A stretch of DNA of 64,000 bases from Circinella minor (taxonomy: Eukaryota; Mucoromycota; Mucoromycetes; Mucorales; Lichtheimiaceae), in contig JAEPRB010000046.1 in NCBI GenBank assembly GCA_016758965.1, forward strand, positions 124,001 through 188,000, given 5' to 3'. Numbering within the stretch: the stretch's first letter is position 1; every line of letters starts with the position of its first letter. This document shows, one piece after another, positions 46,210-59,711 of the stretch. The notes beneath the pieces are model-generated. The model was not told the origin of the DNA and ran no database searches. It was given only the letters and a program-made list of their open reading frames with translations. A program made the translations under genes and the position numbers.

Positions 46210-47485
46210 AAAATAAAATAAAAGAAAACAAAAATATATATATTTGACGTCATGCATGCGTTACGTTCATATTTTCCCGCCAATTCATAAACACAAAATT
46301 TACCATTACACAAAACACTGATAAACACAGCTACAACAAACGAACGAACAAACAAGCCCCTTACTACATAAAATTTCTACAGCAAACATTATAACGTCAT
46401 TTTTGTCATAGTTATCATAATCATTTATTATTCGTACAACAACCACATACCATTCATTACTTTATATACACTTTTTATTTTACTTTATTTCTGAACCAAA
46501 AAAAAAAAAAAACTTTGATTATATCATTTGGAATTATGCCCACCCATTCATTTTTATATATCCCTAATCCTCTTTATTATTTAGTGTTTCTTCACTCCCA
46601 TATACCTCGAAAATCCCCCTTTATACGTAATGTATGTATGCCGTTTACATTTTTTATTTTTATTTTTATTATTATTATTATTATTACATATTATATTTTT
46701 ATTTTTTTATTTAAGCCGTGTATGTTTTACCCACCCACCCACACATACACTAGTATATATTGTTTAATTTAAATTAGTAGTTAGTTAATATATACTGCTG
46801 ACATATTTATCAAGAAATATTTGACCTATTTTACTTTTAGTTTATGTAGCTTTGTTTATAATATACTTTTTTGTATTCATTTGTGCTGTTGTCTAACCAT
46901 GCTATTAAGTCTTATCATCTGGTTCATGAATTGTCATAATGATAAACTACCATAGTGACGTAAGTGGTTTTTTTTTCATTCTTAACCGACTATTTCGTCT
47001 TGAAAAAGAACTGTCTCGACATGTTAAAGTTTAAGGTTTAGTATGTTGGGGTATTAGCTTTAATTCGAAACTGCTGGAACAAACTAGAGATTTATGTTTC
47101 ACATTACTCTATTAGAGAACGTCATCAATAAAAAAAAGAGCTAACAACCAGGCACAACTTTGACGAAGTATACAACATAATATTTTGAATATAAAGAAAA
47201 TTAAAATAATTGGCCATGTCTATTCTATGTGAAACATCAGCAAGGTGTGTGAGCCATAACTAACCTGAATCGAGCAAAGAAGCATCGGCCACGTATCGAA
47301 TTTCAAGGAGGCTGTCAAAATCTCGACTGCCACGTATCACCATGATATTCCTAAACCCCGCATCCAATCATAAATTGCAACATGGCTTGCTGTTAAAGTA
47401 TTTATAAACGGAACAAGAAATGACGAAGAGAAAATCATCTTTTTCTTTTCTCTTTTTTCTTTGTACATACAACAATATTATAACC
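46210..47485. other. Intergenic region with KAR2 promoter
   Basis: About 1.3 kb. The left half is AT-rich 3' sequence of the TBC gene (repeated TTA near 46663-46686, short CCCA runs near 46729). The right half holds the candidate stress elements at 47288-47338 and a CT-rich block at 47440-47462 just before the BiP start. No gene seen. Confidence 0.45.
47288..47338. promoter_or_regulatory. Two GCCACGTATC boxes upstream of BiP (UPRE-like)
   Basis: The 10-mer GCCACGTATC occurs twice, at 47288-47297 and 47329-47338, 41 bp apart, 150-200 bp upstream of the BiP ATG. Its reverse complement holds TACGTGGC, close to bZIP sites of the unfolded-protein response (Hac1/XBP1; the TACGTG core is known from yeast UPRE-2). 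Position and repetition in front of an ER chaperone make regulation by Hac1 plausible (inference). A CCAAT box lies further right, near 47365. Confidence 0.5.
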
Positions 47486-49747
47486 ATGCATCGATCGGCC
47501 TCATTATTGGCCCTTCTTGCCATTGTATGTGCTTTATTTGTTGGCACTCAAACTGTTTTAGCTGATGATAAAGAAGCTTATGGAACTGGTAAGTTTTGAT
47601 AAAAAAAAAGAAACGCGTAACTATGGAAGAAAAACATCACTTTCTTGATCAACAGAATCCAATAACACCATAACACAACAACAGCAAAGGAAAGCAACGA
47701 GGTCGACTAACTGAGGATTATATATAATTAAAATGTATTTGTGTAGTGATTGGTATTGATTTGGGTACCACTTATTCTTGTGTTGGTGTCCAAAAGAACG
47801 GACGCGTCGATATTATTGCCAATGACCAAGGTCATCGTATTACTCCTTCTTATGTTGCATTTACTGATGATGAACGTTTAATTGGTGATGCCGCCAAGAA
47901 CCAATATGCCGCCAATCCTGAACGTACTGTCTTTGATGCTAAGCGTCTCATTGGTCGTCGTTACAATGACAAGGATGTCCAAAACGATGTCAAGCATTTC
48001 CCCTTCAAGTTGGTAAACAAGAATGGTGCTCCTAACATTAAGGTTCCTGTCAAGAATGAAGACAAAGTTTTTACTCCTGAAGAAATCTCTGGCATGGTTT
48101 TGACCAAGATGAAGGAAACTGCTGAAGCTTACTTGGGTACTCCAGTTACTCATGCTGTCGTTACCGTTCCTGCCTATTTCAATGATGCTCAACGTCAAGC
48201 TACCAAGGATGCTGGTACTATTGCCGGTTTGAACATCTTACGTATTATCAACGAACCTACTGCTGCTGCTATTGCTTATGGATTAGATAAGACTGGAGGT
48301 GAAAAGAACGTGTTAGTCTATGATTTGGGTGGTGGTACTTTCGATGTCTCCCTTTTGTCAATTGACGATGGTATCTTTGAAGTTCTCGCAACTGCTGGTG
48401 ATACCCATTTGGGTGGTGAAGATTTCGATAGCCGTGTCATGGATCATTTCATCAAGCTCTGGAAGAAAAAGAATGGTGAAGATATTACCAAGGATTTGAA
48501 GTCCATGGGTAAATTGAAGCGTGAAGTCGAAAAGGCTAAGCGTGCTTTGTCATCTCAAATGTCTGTTCGTATTGAAATCGAATCTTTCCATAAGGGTAAG
48601 GACTTCTCTGAAACCTTGACCCGTGCCAAGTTTGAAGAATTGAACAATGATTTGTTCAGAAAGACTTTGAAGCCTGTTGAACAAGTCTTGAAGGATGCTG
48701 GTTTCACAAAGGATCAAGTTGACGATATCGTTCTTGTCGGTGGTTCTACTCGTATTCCCAAGGTCCAAAAATTGTTGGAAGATTATTTCAATGGCAAGAA
48801 GCCTTCCAAGGGTATTAATCCTGATGAAGCTGTTGCTTATGGTGCTGCTGTTCAAGGTGGTATTCTTTCCGGTGAAGAAGGTTCTGATAAGGTTCTTCTT
48901 TTGGATGTTAACCCATTGACTCTCGGTATTGAGGTAAATATATATATAGATATATTAATTTTGGACCAGTAGCATTGGGGATTTTTGTGTATAATGTCTT
49001 TTTTTTTAAATACGCAAGTTAACTAAAATAATTCTATCTCATATTATTATTTAGACTACTGGTGGTGTCATGACCAAGTTGATTCCTCGTAACACTGTCA
49101 TCCCTACCAAGAAGTCTCAAATCTTCTCCACTGCCGCCGATAACCAACCTACCGTCTTAATTCAAGTTTACGAAGGTGAACGTGCCATGACCAAGGATAA
49201 CAACAAGCTTGGTAAGTTTGAATTGAACGGTATTGCTCCTGCTCCACGCGGTGTCCCACAAATCGAAGTTTCCTTTGAAGTCGATGCCAATGGTATCTTG
49301 AAGGTCAGTGCTGCCGATAAGGCCTCTGGCAAATCCGAAACCATCACTATTACCAATGACAAGGGTCGTTTATCTCAAGAAGATATTGACCGTATGGTTC
49401 GTGAAGCTGAAGAATTCGCTGAAGAAGATAAACAAGTTCGTGAACGTACCGAATCCAAGAACCAATTGGAAAACTATATCTATACCTTGAAGTCTCAATT
49501 AAGTGATGATTCCGGTGCCTTCAGCAAGATTGATGATGATGACCGTGATGCTATTGAAGATGCTATTCGTGAAAAGTTGGACTGGTTAGATGAAACCCCT
49601 AATGCCGAAAAGGAAGATTTTGATGAAAAGCGTGAGGAACTTGAATCCATCGTTAACCCAATTACTGCTAAGCTTTACGCTGATGGTGGTGCTCCTGGTG
49701 GTTATGAAGAAGATGATGAACCTCTTCGTGATCATGATGAGTTGTAA
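47486..49747 (+). CDS. KAR2: ER-lumenal Hsp70 BiP/Kar2
   Basis: Three exons (47486-47588, 47747-48933, 49055-49747) give 660 aa. The signal peptide is [20 protein letters not shown] through TQTVLA (cleavage near residue 26), and the protein ends in the HDEL ER-retrieval signal. The nucleotide-binding domain has [43 protein letters not shown] and [13 protein letters not shown]. The substrate-binding domain has VNPLTLGIE...[20 protein letters not shown] and the lid helices follow. Kar2 binds unfolded proteins in the ER lumen, drives Sec61 translocation and restrains Ire1. The first intron splits the signal/NBD junction. Codon use is strongly biased toward a few codons, as in a highly expressed gene. 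Confidence 0.98.
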
Positions 49748-52700
49748 ATATAAAAAAAATAATATCAACAAACTATTAAAAAATATATCATTACTACTTT
49801 TTGGGCTATCATCCCTTTTCTTTCTGTCCCTTTCCCACTCAACTATACAACATTACATACACAAACAAATACATCTCATATATAGTATTATATCACACAC
49901 ACACAAACACAGCAGTTCATGACTGTTTTCATTTTTTTTCGCTTGTTAAAAAAGGAATAAACATAAAAAAAAGTAATAGAACCAAAAAAGGAAAGATTCT
50001 TTTGTTTACATTGTTGCATTTTTTGATTGATATAAGTAAACGCAGTCTACTGTCTTGAGTTGATAGTTACCAAAATCGTCGATGCATAGATTTCATATGA
50101 AGATTGATCTGTACACACTACTTTTTTGTGTAGTGTATAACATGTTGATTAATTATATGAATTTTGACCCAATGTTTGAACTTGTCAGTTATTTTTTTTT
50201 CTTACGTAACTACTCGGTTTTTTGCCCGTTTTCTATTATTTGTCACGTATCCTCATATAGCTTAAATAGCAAGTCGTTCAGCATATAAATGACAAGTTAC
50301 AATATCATCATAGGTTATCATAGATTGGCAATAATACACAATTCAAACAAGCTTTGACCTTTTCTTTGATATTGCTGCCAAAGTGTATCTTTGCACTCGT
50401 TTGGGTTAAAAAAGGTCGCTTAAATGACACGATAACTACGATGGCACAACAAAGTTTTTTTTTTGTGGTACCAAAAAATGTCTGGAAAAAATTGTTCTTT
50501 TTGTACATAATAAGAAAGTATCGAAAGGTACTTTTTCTGGATGATTATGATATTCTTTTGCTTTTTCGAAACTACGTAAACTTAACTAATGCATGATAAT
50601 TTTGTATGTCTTGAATTCTAATTATCACATGTCAACAGCTTGACTCTTCAAGTGCTACATGTAGATTATAACCCTTTTCAATTTAAAAGCCGAACATTAT
50701 TGTATATTATTCTAAGATGACCTCATATAGTTTAATAATAATAAATATGTATATATTATTAAAAGTACTCGAAAAATTACTTTACGTTTAAAACGTTGAT
50801 ATTTTAAATCTCTTGATAAAATGCCCATTGATTGCGTAACTTCTGTGCTTGCACAGAAAAATAGGGCACGAGCGTCGAAGACTTTCAAATGGAACGGGAA
50901 TAGGTAGACCAAAAATAGTCAGATCAACCTCTAATATTTTTATGTGGGAATAATTAACCACAACAACGAACCGGTTGAAAAAACGTTTTTCCCAACTTTC
51001 TGTCTTTTGAAAAGTATACAAGAGTAACAATATTTGAAATGGTATCTCAATACATAATATCTTGTTGGATCCCGTATACTATATGTCCGTCAACCCTATG
51101 TCCTTGAAAGTAAAACTCGTTACAGGCTTTACGTATCTTAGTACTTTGGTGGACCGTTTTTTAATAGTCTAAAACTAGTTTGTATTTTTAATAAGAATGG
51201 AAAGAATAAAATGGTTTACTATGTTGACTCCAGTATTATTAGACAAAGTGCCATATCGTAATTTTATGACAGAATACCTTCAAAAAATGCTGGCAATATA
51301 ATACCCGGTTGATGCTTCAACACTTGATGTTGTTTTACTTTAAAGTTCTTTATATAAATGAGAACATATAATATATTGCTATTAACGTGTAATCGGAGAA
51401 TTTATGAACCTTCTCTGTATACATATAGTATTCGTAATCCTTTAAAAATCATGCACGTCGAGTCAAAAAAATACAACTGTCTCATAGCAATGGACCTGTT
51501 ATCTTTGCTCACTTATTAGCGAAGATCGAATTTGTTGTCAGAGGAAAAAAAATATGAAATCAAGATTTACTGTACAATGTACACGTGGAACTATATTCAG
51601 TATTAACTAAGATGCACTTGTCGCACACACCCGAGTCATTTGTAATTAGCCTTTCAAAGCTTTTATAACAAGGTGAGTGTGATTTTATCCTACCATTTTT
51701 TATGCTGCTATATATAATACATATCTTGGCAAAGGTGAATTTATTTCCAAAGCCGAATGACAAAATTTAGTGTATTTTAGTAGGACGTCAACTACTATTG
51801 AATGTTACATTTTTCTCATATTTTATTGATTAAGATAAAGGCAGATGCCAATTTTTTTTTTCTTTCTTTTTCATATTGACTTTCAACATATATATATACT
51901 GTACGGAAGTAGTGTTAATTGTCGTTATTAAATATATCGCTCGGCAAGGTAGAGTTATGCATATTAAGATAAAACGAGGAAAGTTTTTGCCCATACTTCT
52001 TCTTTTAATTAAACTGAATTTTCTTGTGATTGAGCTGGGAAACTAAAGCTGGGATGATACGTAGTGCGCTTTTAGCGGTACAATTTTTTTGACGCACTAG
52101 AAATAATTGTTGTGATCAACCACAAGAAATATACAGAATTTTCCCGAGGCCAACAAGTTAATTTATATCATACAGCGCTTCTATAATCACCATAATACAA
52201 TAATAATAATATTTTATTAACCAAATATAGCGCGCAATACGTAGTGTTATTAAGAGAACGAACAATCAAAGATCAGATGATACGTAGGATTATGCTAAGA
52301 AGCAAAATAAATGATGTTATGTTAAAGAGAGTGGTTTTTCGTAGATGCAAGTAGACTTATTTAGGTTTTCGTTGGAGATGAAAGAAGGGGTCGAAATAAG
52401 GATACGGCGAGTTTGTATAACATCTATTTTTATATAATATCTTCGTATTATCAATAAAAATGAATCACCTCCTATTAAGTATGTGGTGATCAATGTACAT
52501 GTAGACAAAGGAAATACCATGTACAATTAGGAGCTTTTAACATCTCTAAAAACTTGATATGATGATAATGAAATCACAGTGAAATCAAAGGACGGGATGT
52601 GGATACTGATGTAAATGCACATCCCTTAAACATGTATACCCCTCGCCGGTAGATTATTTTACTCCTAGACAATATTAGAATGGTGCATAATAAGAATTTT

Positions 52701-53110
52701 CTGCTTATTGTTATATAACATTACATTTCTTATTTATTGTGCGATATATAATACAGTATAAGTTTGATAAACGAGATAACTGTTCAATTCTATTTTTTTT
52801 TTCGCAGAACGCGATCGGTGAAGTCCTGTGTCACATTTTTTTTTTTGGCTTTTCACTGACTTTTCGGAACGCATGTACCTGACCAAACTTCTTCGTATAA
52901 CCCCCAAAAGATCGGTTATTTATTTAGAGCAGGGACAGTGCAGGATTATACCTAAATATGGTGGATTTATTCTTGTCTGCCGGATATTCTTTTATGATCT
53001 AGAGCAATAGTTCCAACCCCCACATAATTCTTTTATTAAAAGATATATAAACCTGTGCTTGGGTTTCTTTTCATAGCTACACGTCATTTAAATCAATATT
53101 ATATATTACT
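49748..53110. other. Gene-poor region
   Basis: About 3.4 kb. The first part is BiP 3' UTR. Overlapping minus-strand ORFs at 50712-51030 (including VYLFPFHLKVFDARALFF in one frame) are the only stretch with protein-like composition, and no family is recognised. No transposon ends, tRNA or structured RNA were identified by eye. Confidence 0.4.
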
Positions 53111-56100
53111 ATGGACAAATTGTATGACTGTAATCAGTATTATTCTTTCATTAACTTGTTTGAACAGCAAGCTGAACGTTATAGCGATAGTGTATTTATA
53201 CGTTATCAGCTGCCCGGTACCCAGGAATTTAAGACGTTGAGCTACTCTCAAGTGAGCTGTATTTCAACCAATCTAGCAAATAAATGGTCATCTAGCCTAA
53301 ATGGTATCAAAACAATTGGACTTATCGCAGACCATTCAATCTACTACATGATAATCATGTTGGTTATTTTCAAGCTACAACCTGTTCTTTTGGCGCTATC
53401 ACCACGTAACTCTATCGAGGCCAATGTCAATTTAATGACGAAGACTAATTCGCATTTTGTTATCGCATCTCAAAAATATGCTGATGTAGCCAATCAATGT
53501 GCATCCAAGGTTCCCGGCGGCTGTAATATCAAGATTTTCAAGCCATTCGATCTTGAAAAACTCTCCCAGCCTAGTACAGCAATCCGATCCGCTTCCGAAA
53601 CGGCATCAATCATGGATATTGAAAAAATTGTATTGATCATTCACAGTTCCGGTAGCACAGAATTTCCCAAACCAATTCGTCTCAGTAACCGCTACATGTT
53701 TGGGCTTGTACAGCTATTGACATCAAAGATGCAAGAAGATGCTCACTGCTTGGAATCATCTGATGTAATGCTTGCGTCCTTGCCACTTTTTCACGTTTTT
53801 GGTATCTTTTGCCACTTTTTTCCAATGCTTTTGGGTGCGAGCTGTTTAATGTTGGGACGCATCCCTCCCACTCCAAGTGAAATTACCATGGCAATTGACA
53901 AGCATAATGTCACTATGTTGGGGTTACCACCCATGATATTGGAACGAATTGCCGAGTATATTGAGGAAAAACCTGAAGCTGAAGAGATTTATCAACGTAT
54001 AAAGTTCTCTATTTATGGTGGTGCTAGCCTTAGAAGACAAGTAGGCGATTACTTGATTTCTAAGGGTATACATATTCGAGCTGCTTATGGTACTACAGGT
54101 ACAAATGCACCTATATAGTTTTTTTAATAAGAAAATAACTATTGAAACTAATACCATATGTGTATAACTGTATATAGAAATTAATGCCATGAGCATTGCC
54201 AATATATCAAGTGACTACAATAATCAGTGGTATTCGATGCGTCCCCCATCGTCCGTGTTGCCTTACTGTGTTTGGGAAGCTATCGACGAAACTAAAGGTA
54301 TCCATCATCTTGTTATCAAGACAGGGTGCCCTATTCTGGCTACAAACATTGGCAATAGACCTAATGGTGACTATGCAACTGGTGACTTGTTTATGGAAGA
54401 CCCGCCTAAATCAGGCTATTGGCGCCATCTTGGCCGCAACGACGACACACTTGTCATGTAAGCTGTTTTTATTTTTCATATGTATAGTATATACCAATAT
54501 AATTATCCTGTGTTATTCGAGAAATCACTTACACATTAATACTGGTTTTTTATATAACAGGGAAAATGGTGAGAAAACAAACCCAATTCCTATGGAACAT
54601 CGAATAAATTCAGCCAAGGTTATCAATTCTTGTGTTGTCATTGGTGAAAGCAGACAATGTACTGGCATCTTGATTCAGTTGGAATTAAAACACGCCATGA
54701 AGTATCGGCCAGAAGATATCATTTCTGAAGGTAACAAGCACTTTTATTGTGATATATATTAAATAAAGAGTGTGTTAATAATTGCTTTGTTTAATATATT
54801 TATATAGTTCATGAATCTGTCGAATGTGCCAATAAATTGGCTCCCAGTCATAGCATAATTCTTCCACAGATGGTTTACATTCTGCCACTGAACCGACATC
54901 TTCCTAAGACACTCAAAGGCAACGTTATACGCAAAAGTGCTATTCAAAAATATAGCCAAGAAATTGAAAAAATGTATAGTGACTTTTTGCAAGGAGCTGC
55001 TACAAGTGTAATTGGTGAAACTGATGCAAACCAAAGCATCTATGAATTTCTCACTCAATCGGCTTCTCAAGTACTTCACAGGGACTCAATTGATGCTGAC
55101 ATATCTCTGTTTGACTATGGTCTGAATTCCCTCTTGTCTATCCAGTTACGTAACAAACTTGCCGCACGGTTTGCAAATATTCCAAGCAACTTTTTGTTTG
55201 AACATCCAACATTGACATCCATGAAAGAAGCTCTTACAGCAAATTCAATCCCAAAAGAAGAAGAGAGGCGCGAAACACGGTATCAAGATACTCAAAATCT
55301 TCTTAACTACTACATTAAACGGGCTGATTCTGATTTCCCAATGATTACCACCAACACCGCAATTTCAGATGATGAACAACATACAATTTTGCTCTCTGGT
55401 GCTACTGGTTCATTGGGTGCATTTATGTTACGCGATCTAATTATTTCTCCTCAAGTTAAAAAAATCTACTGTTTGGTTCGTGGTACAAACTATATGCAAC
55501 GTTTGGTAAAATCATTCCAAGACCGACTGTTGGATACCTCGTTGCTGAAAAATACTGGCAAAGTTGAGGCCTTACCAATGAAACTAGATGAAACTTATCT
55601 TGGCTGGGGTAAAGAAAAATACAGCAAACTCAAGAAGGAAGTTACTATTGTTCAGCACTGTGCATGGCTTTTAGATTTTAATCAACCCGTCCAACATTTT
55701 GATCGTGAATGTATTCAAGGCTTGTATAATTTGCTCCAATTCGCATACCGTAAAGAAAATCCCATTCACTTTCATGCTGTTTCCAGTATTAGTGCCACAG
55801 CTGCATGTGGTAAACCGTCCGTTCCTGAGGTCTCATTACCAAAAAATCCCCATATTGCCATGCCCATGGGTTATGCACAATCCAAATATATTGTTGAGCA
55901 CCTTTTCAATTTTTTAACCAAACAAAAGAACTTTCCTTGTATCGTCGAACGAATGGGGCAGGTTGTGGGTGACAGCGTACATGGCGTTTGGAACATATCT
56001 GAGCAATATCCACTTTTGATGGTAGGAGGTACACAGATTGGGTTGATGCCAAACTTAAAAGGAATTAATGTCGATTGGTTGCCTGTTGATTATGCCGCCA

Positions 56101-56492
56101 AAAGTATCGTGGAAATTATGCTCAAGATGGGTCACTCAGAGTTACAAACAATACAACAACAAGGATATTATCATATTGTTAATCCGAATCGTGTAGATTG
56201 GTATAAAGTACTTAAAACAATGAATGCTTGTGGTATGAAGTTTGACGTAGTTGAACCAGAAGAATGGGTTCGTGTATTGAGTAAGCATCAAGACAATCCT
56301 GCCTATCGTTTAATGTCGTTCTTTCAAGATAACTTCAAATCGTCACATGAAGAGCAAAGTATGCCAGTATGGGAAACAGAAAAAACAGTTCAAGTAGCAC
56401 CCGTATTAGCAGAGTCGCCTGCTTTTAGTAAAACATTATTAAAAAAGCATCTTGTTTTTTGGCGTAATGTAGGATTCTATACTCCATTGTAA
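53111..56492 (+). CDS. Adenylate-forming reductase (A-T-R, Lys2-like architecture)
   Basis: Four exons (53111-54098, 54178-54457, 54561-54730, 54808-56492) give 1,040 aa. The adenylation domain (~1-520) has A3 IIHSSGSTEFPKPI, A5 AAYGTTGTNAP, A7 GDYATGDLF, A8 GYWRHLGRNDDTLV and the C-terminal Lys region LKGNVIRKSA. The carrier domain has SLFDYGLNSLLSIQLRNKL, with Ser ~587 as phosphopantetheine site. The reductase domain has LLSGATGSLGAFMLRDL (NAD(P)H Rossmann, ~677) and the SDR dyad GYAQSKYIVEHL (Tyr ~835, Lys ~839). Such enzymes activate a carboxylic acid as AMP ester, load it on the carrier and release an aldehyde. It lacks the condensation domain of NRPSs and the N-terminal extension of true aminoadipate reductase Lys2. 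The substrate is unknown. The second Gly of the A3 loop (STGxPK in most relatives) is Glu here. Confidence 0.9.
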
Positions 56493-56669
56493 ATCAAACT
56501 GAAAATAAATATAAGGTTATAGTAATAAAAGGAAAAATGTTTACCCTGGGAAATTTCACATGCAGTTGAATTATATAAAAAACTACGTAACGTGAGATGC
56601 CTTTTCGGTCAGCTTTCCCCACATTTTTTTTTTCAGGACAAGAAGATTATAAAAAGGGAGCAGGTTGTC

Positions 56670-58042
56670 ATGAAAGCTTTATTAAAAGCACGTACAATGT
56701 CCACCATAGTAACACAGGCAATCGCAAAGGATATTCGTGCTTCTGCAACGTAAATATATACTTTGTTTGGTCATTCTCTTTTCCATTTAAAAGAGGTTTG
56801 TCATGCAAAAATATTATACGCTAACTTCTTAGGACATATCATAATATTTATATACCAATAGACTTATTGTAGCTGCACCTACCACTAAAACTACTACAGG
56901 ACACAATTACGACTTATTAATGATGAAACGGTATTTACATTTAACTACTTTTTTTTTTGGAATGAATATAACATAAAAAAGGAGAAGTAATATAATATTA
57001 AAAACGTGGGAAAAGAATAGAAATGCGAAGAGTAGCTTTATTAATGCACACGTCTTTCCTGGAGGTGTTGTGGACAAACATGATGAAAACTGGAAACTGG
57101 ACAACGTCCCAGAGTAATTTATCTTTTTCATATTTATTAGAAACATATATACCCTATTTTATTATTTCATATAACCTTAACATTATTGACAACTTTTTTT
57201 TATAAACATAATTATAGCCTGACTAACAAAATTTGTGCCATTCGAGAAACTTTTGAAGAATCAGGTCTTTTACTTACACATCCACCAGCATATACAGTAT
57301 TTAAGGATCCGGCAACTAGAGAAGCATGGCGTGAGCGTGTTCATAATGATGCGTCTCAATTCAAAGTATTATGTGAATCTCACAAACTTGTACCTGCAGT
57401 TGATAAGTTGATTCCTTTTGCAAATTGGATCACTCCTGCTGCTGAACGTCGGCGTTACAATGCATACTTTTATCTCACGGTCCTTGATCCCTCAACTGCA
57501 GTTCATGAAACAACAGCTGCTGATGGGAAAGAACTGGTTCAATTGGATTGGTTTACCCCGGATCAAGGTAAATATCGAAGAAAATGAAGGGGTGATATAA
57601 AATCAAAATTACATAAAAAACAAAAAAATCATTTTCTAATGATTTAATTATTTTATTAATTTTATCATTAGCATTATCTGCATGGCGTGAGGAAAAGATT
57701 GTTTTGATCCCACCTCAGTGGTATAGCTTATATACAATGGCTCCTATCAAAGATTATAAAGAGCTCGCAAGCAAAGCTGGTTTTGGTGCATTAAGAACAA
57801 GAGATGGGCGGGTTTCTACTGTCATGCCACAGCGTGGTGCTGTGGATGTAAATTGTACTCGAGCAAAGGATGGATACCATTCATTCTTGGCATATCCAGG
57901 CGATGAAAAATATTTGGATATTCAAACTGGTGAACCTTCTGGAAAGGCTGGTGACCGTCATCGTATTTATATCCGTGGCGCTATGCAGTATTTTGATTTG
58001 GAGAAAAATGTTGATGTACCTGAATCAAAATCTAAGCTTTAA
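56670..58042 (+). CDS. Peroxisomal Nudix hydrolase (NUDT19-like)
   Basis: Five exons (56670-56749, 56862-56930, 57021-57113, 57218-57567, 57672-58042) give 320 aa. The Nudix region has INAHVFPGGVVDKHDENW, then AIRETFEESGLLL, which supplies the REtxEEsG core of the Nudix box (catalytic, metal-binding glutamates). NUDT19-like enzymes have an insert between the FPGG strand and the helix, as here. The last three residues are SKL, a canonical PTS1 signal. NUDT7/NUDT19 hydrolyse CoA and acyl-CoAs to phosphopantetheine and 3',5'-ADP in peroxisomes, so a CoA diphosphatase is likely (inference). Start is the ATG at 56670 (MKALLKARTM); the first residues are basic but PTS1 is the stronger signal. It follows the AFR gene by 178 bp in the same direction. 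Confidence 0.9.
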
Positions 58043-59008
58043 GTTTATTATTATTATTATTATTAATATTATTATTAGTTTTGTTTATTTAATATGTATT
58101 ATAACAATGGTAAATATTGTAATATTTTAGTAATGACAAGGTATAAATAATACAATTTTGATATACTATTACCCTATATGTATTGATTTATACAAAAATA
58201 TATACAGTGAATGATATATTTCCAAGATGTTATTATTTCCATAGAACTAATGTTGTATCATGATACTTTTTTTTTTTTACATAAACCATTGTTTAAACCT
58301 TGGATCTCTTATTAGACATATTATTGACGAAGTACGTATTTAATTTTTAGCCTTCAAATAAAACTATATAATGGTTGGAAAATACTTAAAAAATAAAATA
58401 GAGTTCGCTGCATAAATCATTCAAATGGATGTACTGTACGTATTATTTTTTTCAACGAGCACATGGTTGATTTTAATATAGATCCACGCAGGGTTTGGGC
58501 GGAATAACAGCACAAGAAGGCAATATACTAAAGCCCGTCGCTTTTGGCTGTTACGAAGAAATTTTATCATACGTACGTAAAAAAAAATACAGACCCCATA
58601 ATCCTTAACTTTCCGCAATTGCTATTACTTAGTGAAAGGGCTCGCTACAAGTATCTGAAATAAATGAGTGACACATATATATATATATTAAGTAATCATT
58701 ATAGTATCACGTAGTTCCCGTTATTATATGTTGTCATAATATTGTCCCTTCCATCATCATGGTAAAGTTTATTTATAAAACTGACCCTCATGAGCTCGAA
58801 GATCAAATCCGACTGTCAAGTAAAACTTTATTGAGAAACATTGAAGATATCAACATAAAAAATTTTTTGCTGTGAAATTGACACATATATGTACCGTTGA
58901 TGCTGAATGATACCGATCCCTTTTTCTATATATAGTTGATGTTATGTATACCTCCAAATATAAAACTACTATATATTCACTATATTCTTATTCTTATTTT
59001 ATTTTTGC

Positions 59009-59015
59009 TGACTCA
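59009..59015 (+). promoter_or_regulatory. Distal TGACTCA (Gcn4/Cpc1-like) site
   Basis: A perfect 7-bp TGACTCA about 945 bp upstream of the ARG5,6 ATG. It could be functional or a chance hit at this distance. Confidence 0.3.
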
Positions 59016-59711
59016 AACAAAATTGTTGAAGGAAAATTTCTTGTATATTCATGTTTGTGCAACATGAACTAAGAAATTATGTTGTTTAATAGTATTATCA
59101 TTGTTAGCTTCTTCAGTTAATCACCCAGATTTTCATTAAATAGTTATTACTAAGTAGAGAAATTATAATAGGCTTTGCTTAACTATATAGTAAGTTGATA
59201 CAGAGCGAGAAAAACAAAACAGATAAAGGAAATTACATGGGTGCGACAATATCCCATATCCTTGTCAAAATCGTTTGGCGCTCTTCCAAATAAGAGTGCA
59301 TTTTGCATACACTTATAAAACCAGAGTCTAACACTTAAAAGAGTAAAGTCGTTATTAACGCGTACAATCAGATAATGATATAGTAAATATTGCAGTCATA
59401 GTCATGTACTAGCCTGTAAATCTAATGGTACTATAATACAGAAAAAAAGTAAGTTTTTTGCGAATTTTGAAACATGGTTTATTTTCCAGGAACGGAAAAT
59501 TGTTTATGCATGTTTTTTCTCTTTTCAAGAAGATAATAAGAGTAACTAACTATGAAGTCAGTTAGTGAATAATTTATGTACGTGAAATTCTCAAATAGTT
59601 GGCATTTATAGTTGATCAAATGCCTTAAGAATGGAAACGCTGATTAATACCTCAACTTGATGCACTGTGACACCATCAATTTAAAAGAGATATCCTCTAT
59701 GCACGAAGTTG

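Noticed and set aside
47878..48198. Long minus-strand ORF opposite the BiP coding region
   Set aside because: It is antisense to the strongly biased codons of BiP exon 2, with no start context or known protein similarity, so it is a shadow of the real gene.
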